Assembly: GCA_943326825.2 (NCBI GenBank)
Contig: CALPUT020000006.1
Span: forward strand, 1 to 24,426
Direction: 5' to 3'
Origin: Chryseobacterium gleum
GTDB lineage: Bacteria > Bacteroidota > Bacteroidia > Flavobacteriales_D > Crocinitomicaceae
Length of the DNA stretch: 24,426 nt
Position numbers and translations under genes: made by a program. The notes beneath the pieces were generated by a model, which worked only from the letters and a program-made list of their open reading frames with translations, was not told the DNA's origin and made no database searches. Positions 14,431 through 23,800 of this stretch are shown here, piece after piece. Numbering within the stretch: position 1 is the stretch's first letter; every line of letters begins with the position of its first letter.

Positions 14431-17244
14431 TTAACGAACGACAGAAATGTTACCCGATTTATTTTCTTGTTTTCCATCATTATAAAAAACATCTAACACA
14501 TATGGATATGCACCTGAACTAACTAATTGTCCTTTATATGTTCCATCCCAAGCAAATTTAAAATCTGATGTCTGAAGAATTTTATTTCCCCATCGATCAT
14601 AAATATAGAATGTAAAATACTGAACATCTTGACCAACAATTGCTCTTAATACATCATTTTTACCATCATTGTTCGGTGTAAATCCTGAAGGTATATTGAC
14701 ACCATGGATTTCTTTACATTCTGGAGTTGAATTAAATGGATCACAGTGATTCGTTGGAATTGAAGTTCCTTGAGGAATTAAAGGTGTTGAAACATTGTCA
14801 ACTCCTGAGATTTCTTCACCATCCGTTAATCCATCATTATCACTGTCAGGATTTGATGGATTAGTTCCATTAAATGATTCATTTTGATTCGTAACACCAT
14901 CATTATCAGGATCACATGGGGGTCCAGTTGTAAAAGGATCACATGGGTTATTTGGATCAGAAGTTGAAGTAGGTATTAAAGGTGTCGTAGAATCATCAAT
15001 ACCAGTTGATTCTTCATCATCAGTTAAACCATCATTATCTATATCTCCATCATCAACAACAAAGAATGCAGTTATTGTTTGATTTTGAGTAATGTTAATT
15101 GAATTTGTATCTTCAATGTCTCCATTTAACATTGGACCTGTAACATATCCCCAATGGTCAAAAACATAACCAATATTTGCATTTGCTTTTAACAAAGTTG
15201 GGATTCCACCATAATACTGAGCTGACCATGGATAATAAGGTGCGAAATCTGAATTTATTTTAATTGTACCAGAATTTGGCGGCGAAACATTAAACTGAAC
15301 ATTAAAAGGTCCTGTTAAAGTATAGCAATTAACCATACCTGTTTGAATTGAGGAACATCTTGTATTAATGAAATTTTTTAAAGCTTGAACATTCGATTGC
15401 CATTCAGCATAAGTTCCTCCCCATCGATTTATTTGACCTTGCATTTCAGGTTGAATTTCATTTATCATACTATCCAATAATGCAATCATATAATCACATT
15501 TTAAATAAGTATTCATTAAATCAGCATATCGAGTAATATAATATTGCTTTACAATTGGATTTTCATTAATTAATTTTTGTAAAATCACAGTATGTCCTTG
15601 ACCTCCTGGATCAGGAAGGGCTTCTACATTACAAGGATCTGCAGTAGCAGTATTATTGGGTATGCCTGTGTAATTTATATAATGTCCAAAAGTTGCATCC
15701 ATATCCCATAAAGCATAACGCCATTTCTTCTTGTCGCCTAAGGGATCCATTCCTCTCCACCAAGCAGTATTCCAATTCAACCAATCTTGAGTAACTACAT
15801 AAGAATTAAGTACAAAATAATCTACCATTGAATGCCAGCTTAGTAAACTATCAACATGATTAAAATTAGCAGCCACTCCCATATTATTTGATTGGACAAA
15901 ACTCACCAAATTATTCCATGCAGGTATTCCGTTTGGAGCGCCATATTCTTCCCAAGTACTACCCCAAGTTTTTAAGTATTGAAGATGGTATTTATCTTGA
16001 TCGAAATAATAATTAGTAAAGTCTGCATCATCTGCTTTTTCTCTTATTTCATATACGCCCCAGTACTGGCCATTAATATATAAAATGCAAGGTCTCCAAG
16101 TACGTTCATCTAACTTTAAACCAGCTCTGATGGATAATGTATGGACAAATGCATCTCTAATATGAGCACCTCCCGTTTCAAAAGGATAATTATCATTTGC
16201 GGCGGGTTTTAAAATTAATTTTTGAAAATTTGATCGGGTTTTTTCAGGAAAAATCTGATGAGAAATTCCATCATTATATCCAAACTGATCGCGCATAATG
16301 AAATCAAATCCCTTTTGTGGATATGCCCATGAATCATTTCCATGTTTATTAAAATCACCCTCTCCCTCATCGATAAAAGTTTTATCTTCTTCAAATAATT
16401 CAAAAGCTCCAATTGGTGTTGAATTAAAATTCCCATTTACTATTAAATCAGTTATTCCATCACTACAAATAGAAACTACTGGAATCGAATGACTCACATT
16501 AATAAAATAAGTATTTGTTTCCGTAAAACTAGGTTGATTTAAACTAAAGGCTACAGCTCTTAAAACTGATGTAGTTGAAATAGTTAATGGTCCAGAATAA
16601 ACACTTGATAAATTAGTTACATCACTTCCATTTAATGTATATCTTATAGTAGCTGTTGGATCTGAACAAGTGATAGAAACTGATTGAGCAGAGTTATAAA
16701 AACCTGGAGAAACAGAAATAATTGGTTTTGGTGTATAAAAATTAATCCCTCCTATATTTGAAGAATTTGGGGTAGGTGTCATAAATAGTCTCCACGTTGA
16801 CGAACCATTTGTCTGTCTACCTACTGAATGATTTGATTTTGTTAAATGAACTATTTTCAATGAATCGACAACAGTAGTTCCATCAGGATTTGTTAAAATA
16901 ATCCAATCTCCTTTTGTTTGAGATAAGGTAAAACTTGGATGTATTTCGGAGCCGTTTACTAATCCCCTACCTGAAAAGTGAATCAACCTATAACTATTTG
17001 CAGGAATTGAGCCATTAGAGATTTGCCATTTTGTAAGGTTAGTCGATTTATCTGACAAATAAAAGCCTGTTAAATTAAATGCAGTACTACCTTGATTGTA
17101 TAATTCTACCCAATCTTCATTTTGCCCATAAGAATCCTGAACTGTTGAAATGTTGGAACATGAATACTCATTTATAAATACTTGTGAAAAACACTTTATA
17201 TTTGAAGTGAGAATTATAATTATAAATAGGAGTAGTATTTTCAT
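14431..17244 (-). CDS. Secreted CotH-kinase/lamin-tail protein with T9SS type B sorting domain
   Basis: This 937-residue multidomain surface protein has: a signal peptide (1-20); a lamin-tail domain (about 21-135: INEYSCSN, DWVELYNQG, GFYLSDK); a chitobiase C-terminal-like domain (about 173-248: YTLNGSDV, LRAVAFS); and a CotH kinase domain (about 256-635). Within the CotH domain lie FDFIMRDQFG, ILYINGQYWGVYEIREK, DWLNWNTAWWRG and the metal-binding-like RYALWDMDATFGH (509-521). A repeat domain follows (about 645-730, ANIGYVFDHWGYV). Acidic thrombospondin type 3 calcium-binding repeats come next (about 733-815; DIDNDGLTDDEE, DPDNDGVT, DSDNDGLTDGEE). The C-terminus (850-937: IPSGFTPNNDGKND, YIYDRWGN, WDGTYKG) is the gliding-motility-type sorting domain. 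CotH of Bacillus phosphorylates spore-coat proteins; kinase activity here is inferred. It is first in an operon with PorP/SprF. Confidence 0.9.
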   Translation of the reverse strand: MKILLLFIIIILTSNIKCFSQVFINEYSCSNISTVQDSYGQNEDWVELYNQGSTAFNLTGFYLSDKSTNLTKWQISNGSIPANSYRLIHFSGRGLVNGSEIHPSFTLSQTKGDWIILTNPDGTTVVDSLKIVHLTKSNHSVGRQTNGSSTWRLFMTPTPNSSNIGGINFYTPKPIISVSPGFYNSAQSVSITCSDPTATIRYTLNGSDVTNLSSVYSGPLTISTTSVLRAVAFSLNQPSFTETNTYFINVSHSIPVVSICSDGITDLIVNGNFNSTPIGAFELFEEDKTFIDEGEGDFNKHGNDSWAYPQKGFDFIMRDQFGYNDGISHQIFPEKTRSNFQKLILKPAANDNYPFETGGAHIRDAFVHTLSIRAGLKLDERTWRPCILYINGQYWGVYEIREKADDADFTNYYFDQDKYHLQYLKTWGSTWEEYGAPNGIPAWNNLVSFVQSNNMGVAANFNHVDSLLSWHSMVDYFVLNSYVVTQDWLNWNTAWWRGMDPLGDKKKWRYALWDMDATFGHYINYTGIPNNTATADPCNVEALPDPGGQGHTVILQKLINENPIVKQYYITRYADLMNTYLKCDYMIALLDSMINEIQPEMQGQINRWGGTYAEWQSNVQALKNFINTRCSSIQTGMVNCYTLTGPFNVQFNVSPPNSGTIKINSDFAPYYPWSAQYYGGIPTLLKANANIGYVFDHWGYVTGPMLNGDIEDTNSINITQNQTITAFFVVDDGDIDNDGLTDDEESTGIDDSTTPLIPTSTSDPNNPCDPFTTGPPCDPDNDGVTNQNESFNGTNPSNPDSDNDGLTDGEEISGVDNVSTPLIPQGTSIPTNHCDPFNSTPECKEIHGVNIPSGFTPNNDGKNDVLRAIVGQDVQYFTFYIYDRWGNKILQTSDFKFAWDGTYKGQLVSSGAYPYVLDVFYNDGKQENKSGNISVVR

Positions 17245-17401
17245 TTGTTTCCTTTGACCAATATTAACTATTATTTTTTAAAATTCATATATCTTACACT
17301 CAATTAATGACACACTTTAAAGCTAAATAAGGTTGATTTAAAACAAAAATCAAAATAAATTGACCATTTTTATCCATATTTGTATCAATCAAATTTAAAG
17401 T

Positions 17402-17806
17402 ATGAAACATTTTCTTTACATCATTTTCTTTTCAATTGTCACACTTATTTCATGCAAGAAAGTTGAAGGACCTGGAGGTACATCAAAAATTAAAGGTAAA
17501 CTTAAAGTTGAAAATTATAATTCTCAAGGAACAGTATTAGAAGGAACATATGCTGGAGCAGATTTTGATGTTTATATTATGTATGGAGATAAAGATTCTA
17601 CTGCTGATGAAAATGTCAAATCAAGTGTTGATGGAACGTTTGAATTTAATTTTCTTGAAAATGGAAAATATACGATATACATTTATGAAGATTTACTTCC
17701 TGCATTAGCTGGAGCAAGCACTAAAAAAGCAGTTATATATTCAACAGAAATTACAAAACGAAAATCTGAGATTGATCTAGGTGAAATTATTATCAAAAAG
17801 AAATGA
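17402..17806 (+). CDS. Small lipoprotein with an Ig-like (carboxypeptidase regulatory-like) domain
   Basis: This is a 134-residue lipoprotein. The signal MKHFLYIIFFSIVTLISC ends in the lipobox LISC with Cys18, followed by KK. The mature part is predicted beta-rich and contains KIKGKLKVENYN, DFDVYIMYGD and SSVDGTFEFNFLENGKYTIYIYED. That pattern (G-x-F-x-F-x2-L-x2-G-x-Y) resembles carboxypeptidase regulatory-like or transthyretin-type beta-sandwiches. Its stop overlaps the next ATG by four bases (ATGA at 17803-17806), so the two proteins are translationally coupled and may form a pair. An imperfect -7 box (catatttg) lies about 25 nt upstream. The specific function is unknown. Anchoring could be periplasmic or at the surface; residues 19-20 (Lys-Lys) do not settle this. 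Confidence 0.75.
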   Translation: MKHFLYIIFFSIVTLISCKKVEGPGGTSKIKGKLKVENYNSQGTVLEGTYAGADFDVYIMYGDKDSTADENVKSSVDGTFEFNFLENGKYTIYIYEDLLPALAGASTKKAVIYSTEITKRKSEIDLGEIIIKKK

Positions 17807-18495
17807 AATTCTATTTAATATTCTTTTTCTTATTATTCTCATTGAACTCAATATGTCAAATGACAAGAGAAATATGGGCTGGTATTGGAATTAAAACAAA
17901 TTTAACTCCAACATCAGAAGTAGCAATTGATATTAACACGAGATCGTATAGTTATTATTTCCAATTACTTTATCCAGAAATTACATATAAGTATAAATTG
18001 AACAAATGGGTTAAACCATCAATTGATTATCGCTTATTGGATCAGCGAAATAAGTATGGAAATTTTACGCTTTCAAATAGATTAAATTTTAATATTGAAT
18101 TTGAAAAAAAAATTCAAAAAAAAATTGGAATTGGATTTAGAATTCGATATCAATCTACCTTTAAACGTATTATTGATGCTAATAACTATGATGCTGATTT
18201 TAGTAATGTCATAAGATTAAAACCGTCTTTAAGTTATATACCTAAGAAAAGTAAATTCAGTTATAATTCAGCAATTGAATTTTTTTATAATCCAAAAAAC
18301 GAAATGCTTGGTCATCTATTTGTTCAATGTAGAATTTCTCTAGGAACGGATATAAATCTAAAAGGTCAAAATACTTTAAGTTTAAAATATTTATATGGTC
18401 AAAATATAAATAGTCCTAAAAATAAATCTCAACACGTACTTTCTATTAACTATATATTTGAATGGAAGAGGAAATTTGAAAAAGAAGAAATTTAA
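17803..18495 (+). CDS. DUF2490-like outer-membrane barrel protein
   Basis: This 230-residue protein has an N-terminal signal peptide (about 1-19, LNSICQ). The rest consists of alternating amphipathic strands rich in Tyr, Lys and Asn. Strand-like segments are REIWAGIGIKTNLTP, YSYYFQLLYPEITYKYKLN, VKPSIDYRLLDQRNKYG, NRLNFNIEFEKKI and IGIGFRIRYQSTFKR. WAGIG near the N-terminus, the YRxxDQR-type strand and the RLRxR-like pairs resemble DUF2490 proteins, a Bacteroidota outer-membrane family of unknown function. The reading frame begins within the stop codon region of the upstream lipoprotein (ATGA). Together they look like a lipoprotein-barrel pair. It is followed by a strong terminator structure. 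Assignment to DUF2490 rests on pattern memory, not a search. Confidence 0.65.
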   Translation: MKFYLIFFFLLFSLNSICQMTREIWAGIGIKTNLTPTSEVAIDINTRSYSYYFQLLYPEITYKYKLNKWVKPSIDYRLLDQRNKYGNFTLSNRLNFNIEFEKKIQKKIGIGFRIRYQSTFKRIIDANNYDADFSNVIRLKPSLSYIPKKSKFSYNSAIEFFYNPKNEMLGHLFVQCRISLGTDINLKGQNTLSLKYLYGQNINSPKNKSQHVLSINYIFEWKRKFEKEEI

Positions 18496-18589
18496 ATTAA
18501 TAGCCAACCATTTGAAAATTAATACGTCTAAGTAATATGCTGACTCAATAACGATTGTCCGGCTTTGGTTTAAGTTTATCTTGCAGATT

Positions 18590-18667
18590 CCTGAAAAGAG
18601 TTCAAAATTCTCATACATAAAACAATGTCACGACTGTTTTATAGAGCTCTTTTCAGGTTTTTTATTT
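18590..18667 (+). terminator. Two-tier hairpin with T-tract after the DUF2490-like gene
   Basis: The outer stem is cctgaaaagag (18590-18600) with ctcttttcagg (18647-18657), extendable by one G-U and one A-U pair. An inner 8-bp stem is ataaaaca (18617-18624) with tgttttat (18635-18642), around the 10-nt loop atgtcacgac. The 3' arm is followed by a run of T (ttttttattttttt-like, 18658 onward). It is an intrinsic terminator for the plus strand, though unusually large and structured, and lies about 95 nt beyond the coding end. Confidence 0.75.
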
Positions 18668-18685
18668 TTTAATTATAGAATGTAT

Positions 18686-18715
18686 AAATAAAAAATGCTG
18701 AATAAATCCAGCATT
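18686..18715 (-). terminator. Intrinsic terminator of purF
   Basis: A 7-bp stem, aatgctg (18694-18700) with cagcatt (18709-18715), has an 8-nt loop. On the minus strand it is followed by a T-run (attttttattt) covering about 18686-18693. It lies about 50 nt past the purF stop and gives the convergent purF transcript its own terminator. Confidence 0.65.
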
Positions 18716-18763
18716 AATTAATATTCAAAAAAATCTAGGGTTTAAAATCTAACTTCTAGAATC

Positions 18764-20665
18764 TTAATAGGCTCTTTCATTTTTACCTTCTACCCAGTTC
18801 ATGAAAGCTTTATTTACTACTTTATTTCCTCCAGGTGTTGGATAATTACCTGTGAAATACCAATCACCAAGATTATCAGGACAAGAAAGATGAAGATTTT
18901 CAACCGTTTGATATATAATTTCTACTTTTGCATTGATGTTTTTTGGTGTCAATAATTCAGAAATTTTAACTGAAATTTCTTCTGGAGTAAAGGCATCATA
19001 AATTTCTTTAACGTAATTCTGTATTTGTTCTTTCGGTAAATGAACTTGTTCTTTACATTTATTGTAAACATCATGAATTACTTGCTCTTTTCCATTGTCT
19101 TTTAACAATTGAATTGCAGCTTCAAAAGCAATAAAATCTCCCATTTTTGCCATATCAATCCCATAACAATCTGGAAATCTGATTTGTGGAGCAGATGAAA
19201 CTACTACAATTTTCTTTGGATCTAAACGATCTAAAATTCTTAAGATACTTTGTTTTAGAGTTGTACCTCGAACAATACTATCGTCTATAACTACTAAATT
19301 ATCTTTCCCCCTGTTTACACTTCCGTATGTAATATCATAAACATGAGCTACTAAATCATCACGAGAATCATCTTGAGTTATAAATGTTCTTAATTTGGCA
19401 TCTTTAATTGCAATTTTCTCAATACGTGCTCGTTGGTAGATGATTTTCTGTAAGTCTTCAGCAGAAGGATTTGCTCCTAGGTTTAATATTGCTTTGAATT
19501 TTTTATCATTTAAATGATCTTCTAATCCTTTAATTAATCCATAAAATGATACTTCAGCCGTATTTGGAATAAATGAGAATACAGAATTATCTAAATCAAA
19601 ATTTATAGATTCCAAAACTTGAGGTACTACTGCTGCTCCTAATTTCTTGCGTTCATCGTAAATTTCAATATCGTTTCCTCTTGAGAAATAGATTCGCTCA
19701 AACGAACAAGCTTTTTTCTCCAAAGGTACATTAATCAGTTTTTCCGAAACAGAACCGTCTTTTTTAATAATTAATGCATGCCCAGGTTGAATTTCTTTTA
19801 TGCTTTCTGCTTTTAAATTGAATGCTGTTTGTATAACAGGTCTTTCAGAAGCAACAACGCATACTTCATCGTTTTCAAACCAATAAGCTGGTCTAATTCC
19901 AGCTGGGTCTCTCATAACGAAAGCATCTCCATGACCAAATAAACCAGCCATTGCATAACCTCCATCCCAAACATCTGATGCTCTTTTTAATATTTTTTCA
20001 ATATTTAAATTTTGAGCGATATAATCATAAATTTCTTTTTTAGATAGTCCTTTTTCCTCTAATTCATTATGAATCGAATCATTTTCTATATCTAAGAAAT
20101 GACCTATTTTTTCTAAAACAGTAACGGTATCCGATTTTTCTTTTGGATGTTGACCAATTTCAACTAAAACATCAAACAGTTCATCAACATTTGTCAAATT
20201 AAAATTACCTGCAACTACCAAGTTACGTGTAATCCAATTGTTTTGTCTTAGAAAAGGATGACAACTTTCAATAGAATTTCTACCGAAAGTTCCATAACGT
20301 AAATGTCCTAAAAATAATTCACCTGTAAAACCTGCATTCTTTTTTAAGTAATCTACATCATTTAATAACGCTGGATTTTCTTCTTCAATTTGATGAAAAC
20401 GTTCGTTAATATGATCAAAAATATCTTGAATTGGTTTGCTATCGATAGATCGTTGACGAGAGATATATCTTTCCCCTGGCTGCATATCAAATTTGATATT
20501 CGCAACTCCAGCACCATCTTGACCACGATTATGCTGTTTTTCCATTAATAAATGGAGTTTTTGCAATCCGTAAAACGCAGTACCGTATTTATCTAGGTAA
20601 AACTGTAAAGGTTTTTTTAATCTTAAAAGTGCTATTCCACACTCGTGTTGTATTGCGTCGCTCAT
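18764..20665 (-). CDS. purF: Amidophosphoribosyltransferase, long Bacteroidota form
   Basis: PurF carries out the first step of purine synthesis, making phosphoribosylamine from PRPP and glutamine. The 633 residues exceed the usual 470-510. The N-terminal glutaminase (Ntn hydrolase) domain has the nucleophile Cys9 in HECGIALLRL, so an 8-residue leader must be removed. RGQDGAG (48-54), LGHLRYGTFG and MRDPAGIRPAYW follow. The phosphoribosyltransferase domain carries the PRPP loop VVIDDSIVRGTT (458-469) and later PDCYGIDM. The extra length lies partly in insertions in the glutaminase domain (about 75-110 and 195-230) and partly in a C-terminal extension (about 540-633) ending in GDWYFTGNYPTPGGNKV. 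I do not see the four-cysteine Fe-S pattern of the Bacillus enzyme. It is monocistronic here. A shorter PurF may exist elsewhere in the genome, in which case this would be a paralogue. Confidence 0.88.
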   Translation of the reverse strand: MSDAIQHECGIALLRLKKPLQFYLDKYGTAFYGLQKLHLLMEKQHNRGQDGAGVANIKFDMQPGERYISRQRSIDSKPIQDIFDHINERFHQIEEENPALLNDVDYLKKNAGFTGELFLGHLRYGTFGRNSIESCHPFLRQNNWITRNLVVAGNFNLTNVDELFDVLVEIGQHPKEKSDTVTVLEKIGHFLDIENDSIHNELEEKGLSKKEIYDYIAQNLNIEKILKRASDVWDGGYAMAGLFGHGDAFVMRDPAGIRPAYWFENDEVCVVASERPVIQTAFNLKAESIKEIQPGHALIIKKDGSVSEKLINVPLEKKACSFERIYFSRGNDIEIYDERKKLGAAVVPQVLESINFDLDNSVFSFIPNTAEVSFYGLIKGLEDHLNDKKFKAILNLGANPSAEDLQKIIYQRARIEKIAIKDAKLRTFITQDDSRDDLVAHVYDITYGSVNRGKDNLVVIDDSIVRGTTLKQSILRILDRLDPKKIVVVSSAPQIRFPDCYGIDMAKMGDFIAFEAAIQLLKDNGKEQVIHDVYNKCKEQVHLPKEQIQNYVKEIYDAFTPEEISVKISELLTPKNINAKVEIIYQTVENLHLSCPDNLGDWYFTGNYPTPGGNKVVNKAFMNWVEGKNERAY

Positions 20666-20688
20666 TACTTTTTTGATGAAATATTGTG

Positions 20689-20696
20689 CAAATTTA
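20689..20696 (-). promoter_or_regulatory. Candidate -7 box for purF
   Basis: The minus strand reads TAAATTTG, an exact TAnnTTTG match, ending 23 nt before the purF ATG (20663-20665). No TTG appears at the -33 position. I see no obvious purine operator or riboswitch in the 178-nt divergent region. Confidence 0.4.
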
Positions 20697-20831
20697 GTGT
20701 TTTAAATTAAACCTATTAGCTAAAAATCGTTATAGTTTTTAAACTTTTTAAAATGCAACTTTTCTTCTAAAAATACGTTAAAATTTAAATGCATAAAGCT
20801 CTCATTTAAAATGATTTTAAATATTATTTTG

Positions 20832-20839
20832 TAGATTTG
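20832..20839 (+). promoter_or_regulatory. Candidate -7 box for the giant secreted protein
   Basis: TAGATTTG matches TAnnTTTG and ends only 4 nt before the ATG at 20844. If used, the message would be leaderless, the same geometry as at plsC. No clear -33 TTG is visible. Confidence 0.35.
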
Positions 20840-20843
20840 AAAT

Positions 20844-23800
20844 ATGCGATTATTTCTTAGTCTTGCTCTAATTATACTCTCTTGTTCTGCAAATTCACAG
20901 CAGGATGGTATATGGATGCATCCAAACGAAGGCCAGTGGGATAAAGAAATTTTATATAAAATTGAACTTACGATGGGGGAAATGTTCTTTACAAAAGAAG
21001 GTTTCACTTATGTGTTAAACAATTTCAATGATAAAAAATCGCATGAAAATCATTCTAAATTAACAGATGATGGAACTATTAATTTTCAAATCATAAAATC
21101 TACTTTCATTGGTTCATCATGGAAAGGAGAGAAAACAGTTTCAAAACCTTCCAGTTTTTATAGAAATTATTTCAAAGGGAATGATCCTTTAAAATGGAAA
21201 TCAAATCTTTACAGTTATCAAACTGTCGAATTCAAAAACTTTTATCCTAAAATTAACTTATTAATTGAAGGTAAAAATTCAAATTTGAAATACAGTTTTA
21301 ATGTTTCACCTCAAGTTGATCCATCTATCATTCAATACAAAATAGAAGGATCAGACAAATATTACATTTCAGATAATGGTGATTTACATATAAAAAATCG
21401 TTTTGGAGAAATTATTGAACAAAAACCTATTGCTTGGAATTTTATAAATGGCGAAAAGAAATTTATTAAAGTAAAATTTAAATTAAAAAATGGAATAATA
21501 TCATTTGAATTTCCTGAAAGTTATAATAAAAATGAAACTTTAATAATTGACCCAACCTTAACATTTTCAACATTTACAGGTGCTTCAATGGATAATTGGG
21601 GAATGACAGCAACTCCTGATTTAAATGGGAATTTATATGCTGGAGGTATAGTTTTCACGGGAACGGGAAGTTATCCTACTACAACTGGGGCTTTTGATAT
21701 CACTTACAATGGAGGTACAAGTTTTAATTACATATTAAATGGTATTTCATATTTAACACCTGGATTTGATGTTGCTATTTCAAAATTCAATAGCAGTGGA
21801 ACAAACTTAATTTATTCTACCTATCTTGGAGGTGATGGAAATGAAGCTCCACACAGTCTAGTTACAGATGTTAATGGTGATTTATATGTTTTAGGTGTTA
21901 CGAGTTCTTCAAATTTCCCGGTTCTATCAAATGCTTTTGACAATTCATTCAATGGTGGACCTTATATTGCCGAAAATGAATTGGGCTATAATTCAGGTGC
22001 TGACTTGTATGTAACTCACTTTAATTCATCTGGTACTGCAATAGTTGGAGCTACTTATATTGGCGGCACAGGAACAGATGGGATTAACGTTGGAGATTTA
22101 AATTATAATTATGGTGATCCATTTAGAGGTGAAATTATTGTTGATAATTTAGGTTTTGTATATATTTCTAGTACAACTCAATCCATTGATTTCCCTACTG
22201 TCAATGCTGCCCAAAATTCTTTACAAGGGGCACAAGATGCAATTTTACTTAAAATAAATAGCTCACTTAGCAATATTTCATGGTCAAGTTATTTTGGGGG
22301 TTCAGGAAATGAATCAGGAAATTCTGTTCAGATTTCAAATGATGGGAAGGTATTTATGGCTGGTGGTTCAAATTCAAATACTTTACCTTTTTCAATCGGA
22401 GAAGATTTAACTTTTAATGGCGGCGTCTCAGATGGATATGTCACTAAGTTCAATGCCGGATCAGGTATAATTGAAACAGGAACATTTATGGGATTGAATG
22501 AGTATGATCAAGCCTATTTTGTTCAATTGGATTTAAATAACGATGTATATATCTACGGACAAACAGAAAGTAATTGGCCCATAACTTCAGGTTTATATGG
22601 AACCCCTAATTCTGGTCAATTTATTCGAAAATATGATTCAAATTTAACTTCAATAATTTGGACAACAATGATAGGTGCAGGCACTGGACATGTTGAAATA
22701 TCACCTACAGCATTTTTAGTTTCAAATTGTTATGACATTTATATAACAGGATGGGGTGGTCAAATTAATTCGGATTATAGCAATCAAGCAAGATATAGTA
22801 CAACTAATGGATTTCAAGTAACATCAGATGCTTTTCAATCTTCAACGAATGGAAACAATTTTTACATTGCACTTCTAGGATCGAATGCTTCTTCATTAAA
22901 ATATGCAACTTTCATGGGTGGTGTTAATTCCAGTTTTAATCATGTGGATGGAGGTACTAGCCGATTTGACAAGAACGGAAAAATATACCATGCCGTTTGT
23001 GCTGCTTGCGGAGCTCAAATTCAAGGATTTACAACTACCCCTGGTGTATATTCACCAACCAATAATAGTCCAAATTGTAACTTAGCAGCTTTTAAGTTTG
23101 AATTAAATACAATTGAACCCATTGTAAGTGCTCCACAAACATACATTTGTATCCCACAACCAGCTGTTTTCAATAATAACAGTCAAAATGGAAATGCTTA
23201 TCTATGGAATTTTGGAGATGGTACAACTTCAATAGCTAAAAATCCATCTCATTTATACAATTCAGCAGGAGTATACGATGTTACATTGGTCGTTTCAGAT
23301 ACAGCTGGATGTTTTGCAGCTGACTCGGTTACTTTTCAAGTGGATATTGGTGATTTTCAAGGAGGTGCAGTTCAGCCTACAACACCAGTTTGTAAAGGTG
23401 CTGGATATCAACTAGAAGCTTTTGGTGGCGCAAATTATTCTTGGGCTCCAACTGCTTTTTTGGATAATCCATTAAGTGCTACACCAATTGCTACTATTGA
23501 TCAAACTACTAATTTTGATGTTATAGTAACTGATAGTTGTGGTAGTGATACGATTACAATAACATTAGAAGTATTTTCAACATACCCAACTGTAACTAAT
23601 GATACATCTATTTGCATTGGTAATAACGTTCAAATTGGTGTTTTTGGTGCAGCATCTCAAAATTGGTCTCCTAGCAACACACTATCAAATAATACTTCCA
23701 CTAATCCAATTGTAACTCCTCAAAATTCAACTTTGTACTATGTTCAAGGAATTACAGTAGATAATTGTAATTACATCGATTCAGTTTTAGTAAACGTATT

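Noticed and set aside
16215..16492. Short frames on both strands inside the CotH domain
   Set aside because: They are out-of-frame or antisense shadows of the 937-residue protein, whose domains continue unbroken through this region.
18391..18618. Minus-strand frame of 75 codons at the end of the DUF2490-like gene
   Set aside because: It is antisense to coding sequence and to the structured noncoding region, and its composition looks like chance.
18496..18763. tRNA, 6S RNA or riboswitch in the longest intergenic gap
   Set aside because: No cloverleaf or T-loop sequence is seen, the 3' stem pairs locally rather than with a distant 5' end as in 6S RNA, and no riboswitch core is recognised; only terminators and a possible unclassified small RNA remain.
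20720..21007. Open minus-strand frame of 95 codons opposite the start of the giant protein
   Set aside because: It is antisense to the signal peptide and N-terminal domain of a strongly protein-like frame, lacks family-like sequence, and spans the divergent promoter region.
22903..23085. Open plus-strand frame of 60 codons
   Set aside because: It lies in another frame inside the continuous SBBP repeat coding region and has no protein-like pattern.
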